DNA from: JBMNSK01 sp050945155
Lineage (GTDB): Bacteria > Actinomycetota > Coriobacteriia > Coriobacteriales > Eggerthellaceae
Length of the DNA: 64,000 nt
NCBI GenBank assembly: GCA_050945155.1
Contig: JBMNSK010000001.1
Span: 22,552 to 86,551, forward strand
Direction: 5' to 3'
The notes beneath the pieces are model-generated. The model did no database searches. It saw nothing but the letters and a program-made list of their open reading frames with translations, and had not been told where the DNA came from. Below, piece by piece: positions 62,455-64,000 of the stretch; position 1 is the first letter of the stretch; each line of letters opens with the position of its first letter. Made by a program: the position numbers and the translations under genes.

Positions 62455-63015
62455 ATGTCAGAAAAAGCACGTCCTACTCGTTTTCTTGTAGTCCTTGCTT
62501 TCGCTTTTGCCGCTATTCTTGCACTTGTCGGACTCAGCGGATGTGGACCAAGCGCCGAATCAGAAATCGAATCAGATATTGCAACACAGCTTGATCCCAT
62601 TAAAAACGTTGATGCCGATACCATCAATTCATGGCTTGGCGACGAAGCAGATTCATTGGAATCCGTCGGCCTTGATTCTGGTGAGTTCTATGCCTCATGG
62701 TTCTCCGGTTTTGACTACAAAATTGATGACATTCAAGTTAACGACGACACCGCTACGGTTGCTATGACCATCACCGTGAAACAACTCGGAACTGCCCTCG
62801 ACGATGCAAGCACCGAACTCACTAAAAACGTCGAGAGCGGCGATATAACGGATGTTTCTCAAGCTGGACCGGTCATCATCAAAGCTATGGACAATACGGA
62901 AACGACTGACAGCCAAATTACCGTGAACTATTACAAGAATAGCGATGGTAAGTGGACTTCAAGCGACATCACCACTGAAGTCACCAACGCATGTATTGGC
63001 GATATTAACTACTAA
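62455..63015 (+). CDS. Putative lipoprotein
   Basis: 186 residues with a signal peptide (VVLAFAFAAILALVG) and a lipobox LSGC, so Cys near 29 is probably lipidated and the protein anchored outside the cell membrane. The mature part is acidic and rich in Asp and Thr, with repeated DDxTA-type stretches resembling DUF5105-like domains; no recognised function. It is followed by a strong terminator, so monocistronic. Confidence 0.85.
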   Translation: MSEKARPTRFLVVLAFAFAAILALVGLSGCGPSAESEIESDIATQLDPIKNVDADTINSWLGDEADSLESVGLDSGEFYASWFSGFDYKIDDIQVNDDTATVAMTITVKQLGTALDDASTELTKNVESGDITDVSQAGPVIIKAMDNTETTDSQITVNYYKNSDGKWTSSDITTEVTNACIGDINY

Positions 63016-63040
63016 AACTTTAAGCGTTATGCCCTCTAAG

Positions 63041-63071
63041 CGGCTGCAGGTTTTCCTGCAGCCGTTTCTTT
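63041..63071 (+). terminator. Intrinsic terminator of the lipoprotein gene
   Basis: Perfect ten-base stem CGGCTGCAGG/CCTGCAGCCG, TTTT loop, followed by TTTCTTTT. Confidence 0.93.
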
Positions 63072-63088
63072 TGCGCAGGTAGAGGTAA

Positions 63089-64000
63089 CTAGGAACTAAG
63101 CGACACTTGATACGCCGCATATACCGAAGAAATGGCCTCGGCAATCTGCGGAAGGTCTTCCTTCAAGAACCGATAGTGGACGATTTGCGGTTCGGTGTCC
63201 ACAGAAGCTTCCTGCTCCACCCGTACAAAATAAGCATCAGCACTTTCATAGCCTTGGCTTAATACCGCATAGGCATAGCAAACAGCCTGTAAAACGTGCT
63301 TACGCGCAAGCGCTTCCCCAGTTTCATCAGGAGATCCGCCGGTCTTATAGTCAATAATGATTGCTGATTTTGCCTTTCCATCTTTCGAGGTCTTAGCAGC
63401 AAAGAGGTCAATTTCGCCTTCAAGGTAGTGTGTGCCACTTTCGGTATTGCACTGAATAAAGAAGGGCAGTTCTGCCTTTAGGTTGTCAAGGGAAGCAAGG
63501 CTTTTCGCTATCTTGCTTCCAAACCAGCGGTGAAGCGCACGCTCAAGGCGCTGTTCGGCAGAAGGGTCAAGGTTGTAAAGCTTTGCCATAGCAGAGATAC
63601 GGTGCTGTTCAGGTATTTCAAGGGCAGCACCGGGTCTGCGTTTTATAACAGCAAGTTGAGCTAAACGATGGAATGCCGTACCGAGATTTGTCGCTTTCTC
63701 ACGATCGTAGAGGCTCTCACGAATTGCCTGCCAGGCAAGATCATCGTCATCAAGATAATAGGCATCATCGGTCAAAGTGTCATTGGACAACATCGGTGCT
63801 ATATCGTCCTCTTCCTCATCAAAGGCATCCACAGGCATATCCTGTACAAACTGCTTTGCAAGATTACGGATTACTCCGGTCGTTTTTGCAGCATCCGCAA
63901 TTGATGAGTAGCTAAACACATCCCGGCGAAGAGGTTTGTAGGCATAAAGCTCATCAGATGAACTTAAACCATCTTGGTCTGTGGCAAGGAAAAACATCTG
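63089..64000 (-). CDS. AddA/RecB-like helicase-nuclease, C-terminal part; cut by the window edge
   Basis: Last 303 residues of a double-strand-break repair helicase-nuclease. RecB-family nuclease motifs: GTAFHRLAQL (the His), EGEIDLFAA (the Asp), and IIIDYKTGG (the Asp-Lys pair), then QAVCYAYAVL. The iron-sulfur Cys set that marks AddB is absent, so AddA is the better match; the helicase part lies off the window. The frame is open to the edge. Confidence 0.85.
   Translation of the reverse strand, partial: QMFFLATDQDGLSSSDELYAYKPLRRDVFSYSSIADAAKTTGVIRNLAKQFVQDMPVDAFDEEEDDIAPMLSNDTLTDDAYYLDDDDLAWQAIRESLYDREKATNLGTAFHRLAQLAVIKRRPGAALEIPEQHRISAMAKLYNLDPSAEQRLERALHRWFGSKIAKSLASLDNLKAELPFFIQCNTESGTHYLEGEIDLFAAKTSKDGKAKSAIIIDYKTGGSPDETGEALARKHVLQAVCYAYAVLSQGYESADAYFVRVEQEASVDTEPQIVHYRFLKEDLPQIAEAISSVYAAYQVSLSS

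Noticed and set aside
1..64000. tRNA, rRNA, CRISPR arrays, insertion sequences, prophage and integrase genes
   Set aside because: Checked the intergenic intervals by eye; no cloverleaf T-loop sequences, direct repeat arrays or transposase-like proteins were found.

Overview
The window reads as one contiguous stretch of a moderate-GC, anaerobic, mostly amino-acid-fermenting bacterium. I infer a member of the Coriobacteriia (Eggerthellaceae/Atopobiaceae-like Actinobacteria) from gene content: a single-chain pyruvate:ferredoxin oxidoreductase, NAD-type malic enzyme, a glycine cleavage operon with split GcvP, meso-diaminopimelate dehydrogenase, many MFS/DMT exporters, 2-hydroxyacyl-CoA dehydratase-type Fe-S proteins, phenylacetate-CoA ligase with an ACT partner, and DUF1846 and DUF4013 proteins. 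The taxon is inferred, not proven. I recognised no tRNA, rRNA, CRISPR array, insertion sequence or prophage. The window cuts nifJ at the left edge and an AddA-type nuclease gene at the right edge.

Layout. 1-9.6 kb: nifJ (partial), a SixA-CHAD fusion, a nitrilase-family amidase and type II isocitrate dehydrogenase; a LysR regulator divergent from an EamA exporter; a paaK-ACT pair. 9.8-18 kb: CmpB-like membrane protein, MFS exporter, acyl-CoA synthetase with an XRE-cupin regulator, thiamine salvage (thiM plus a thiamine-binding protein), DUF1846. 18-21.2 kb: LOG-family hydrolase, then a Trm9/ALKBH8-like methyltransferase divergently paired with a bacterial Elp3, a plausible minimal tRNA wobble-uridine modification module. 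21.3-31.2 kb: mixed housekeeping and membrane genes (ThyX-like protein, thrH, Fe-S flavoprotein, malic enzyme, OFA transporter with TetR, NimA-like flavoprotein, Mbeg1-like hydrolase, DsbA-like protein, plsY).

31.4-42.4 kb: an MFS transporter fused to a CBS pair; the AmmeMemoRadiSam genes, with Memo and AMMECR1 fused in one polypeptide; ddh behind a structured leader; an ABC-2 exporter operon facing a two-component system that probably controls it. 42.5-48.6 kb: an operon of DUF4013 protein, a dehydratase-like subunit, a fused dehydratase-like subunit plus ATP-dependent activase, and an ABC exporter, the last three translationally overlapped. 48.8-53.2 kb: cation/proton antiporter, polysaccharide flippase with a long disordered tail, murI. 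53.2-62.1 kb: a large operon gcvT-gcvH-gcvPA-gcvPB-lplA-lpdA-larE-MFS, giving a complete glycine cleavage system with its own lipoylation and E3 enzymes. 62.4-64 kb: a lipoprotein and the end of an AddA-type helicase-nuclease.

The most interesting candidates are the Trm9-like/Elp3 pair, the dehydratase-activase fusion coupled to an exporter, the Memo-AMMECR1 fusion with its radical SAM partner, the MFS-CBS and SixA-CHAD fusions, and several RNA-level structures (ddh leader, gcvH-gcvPA hairpins, a hairpin covering the ribosome binding site of the ABC ATPase).
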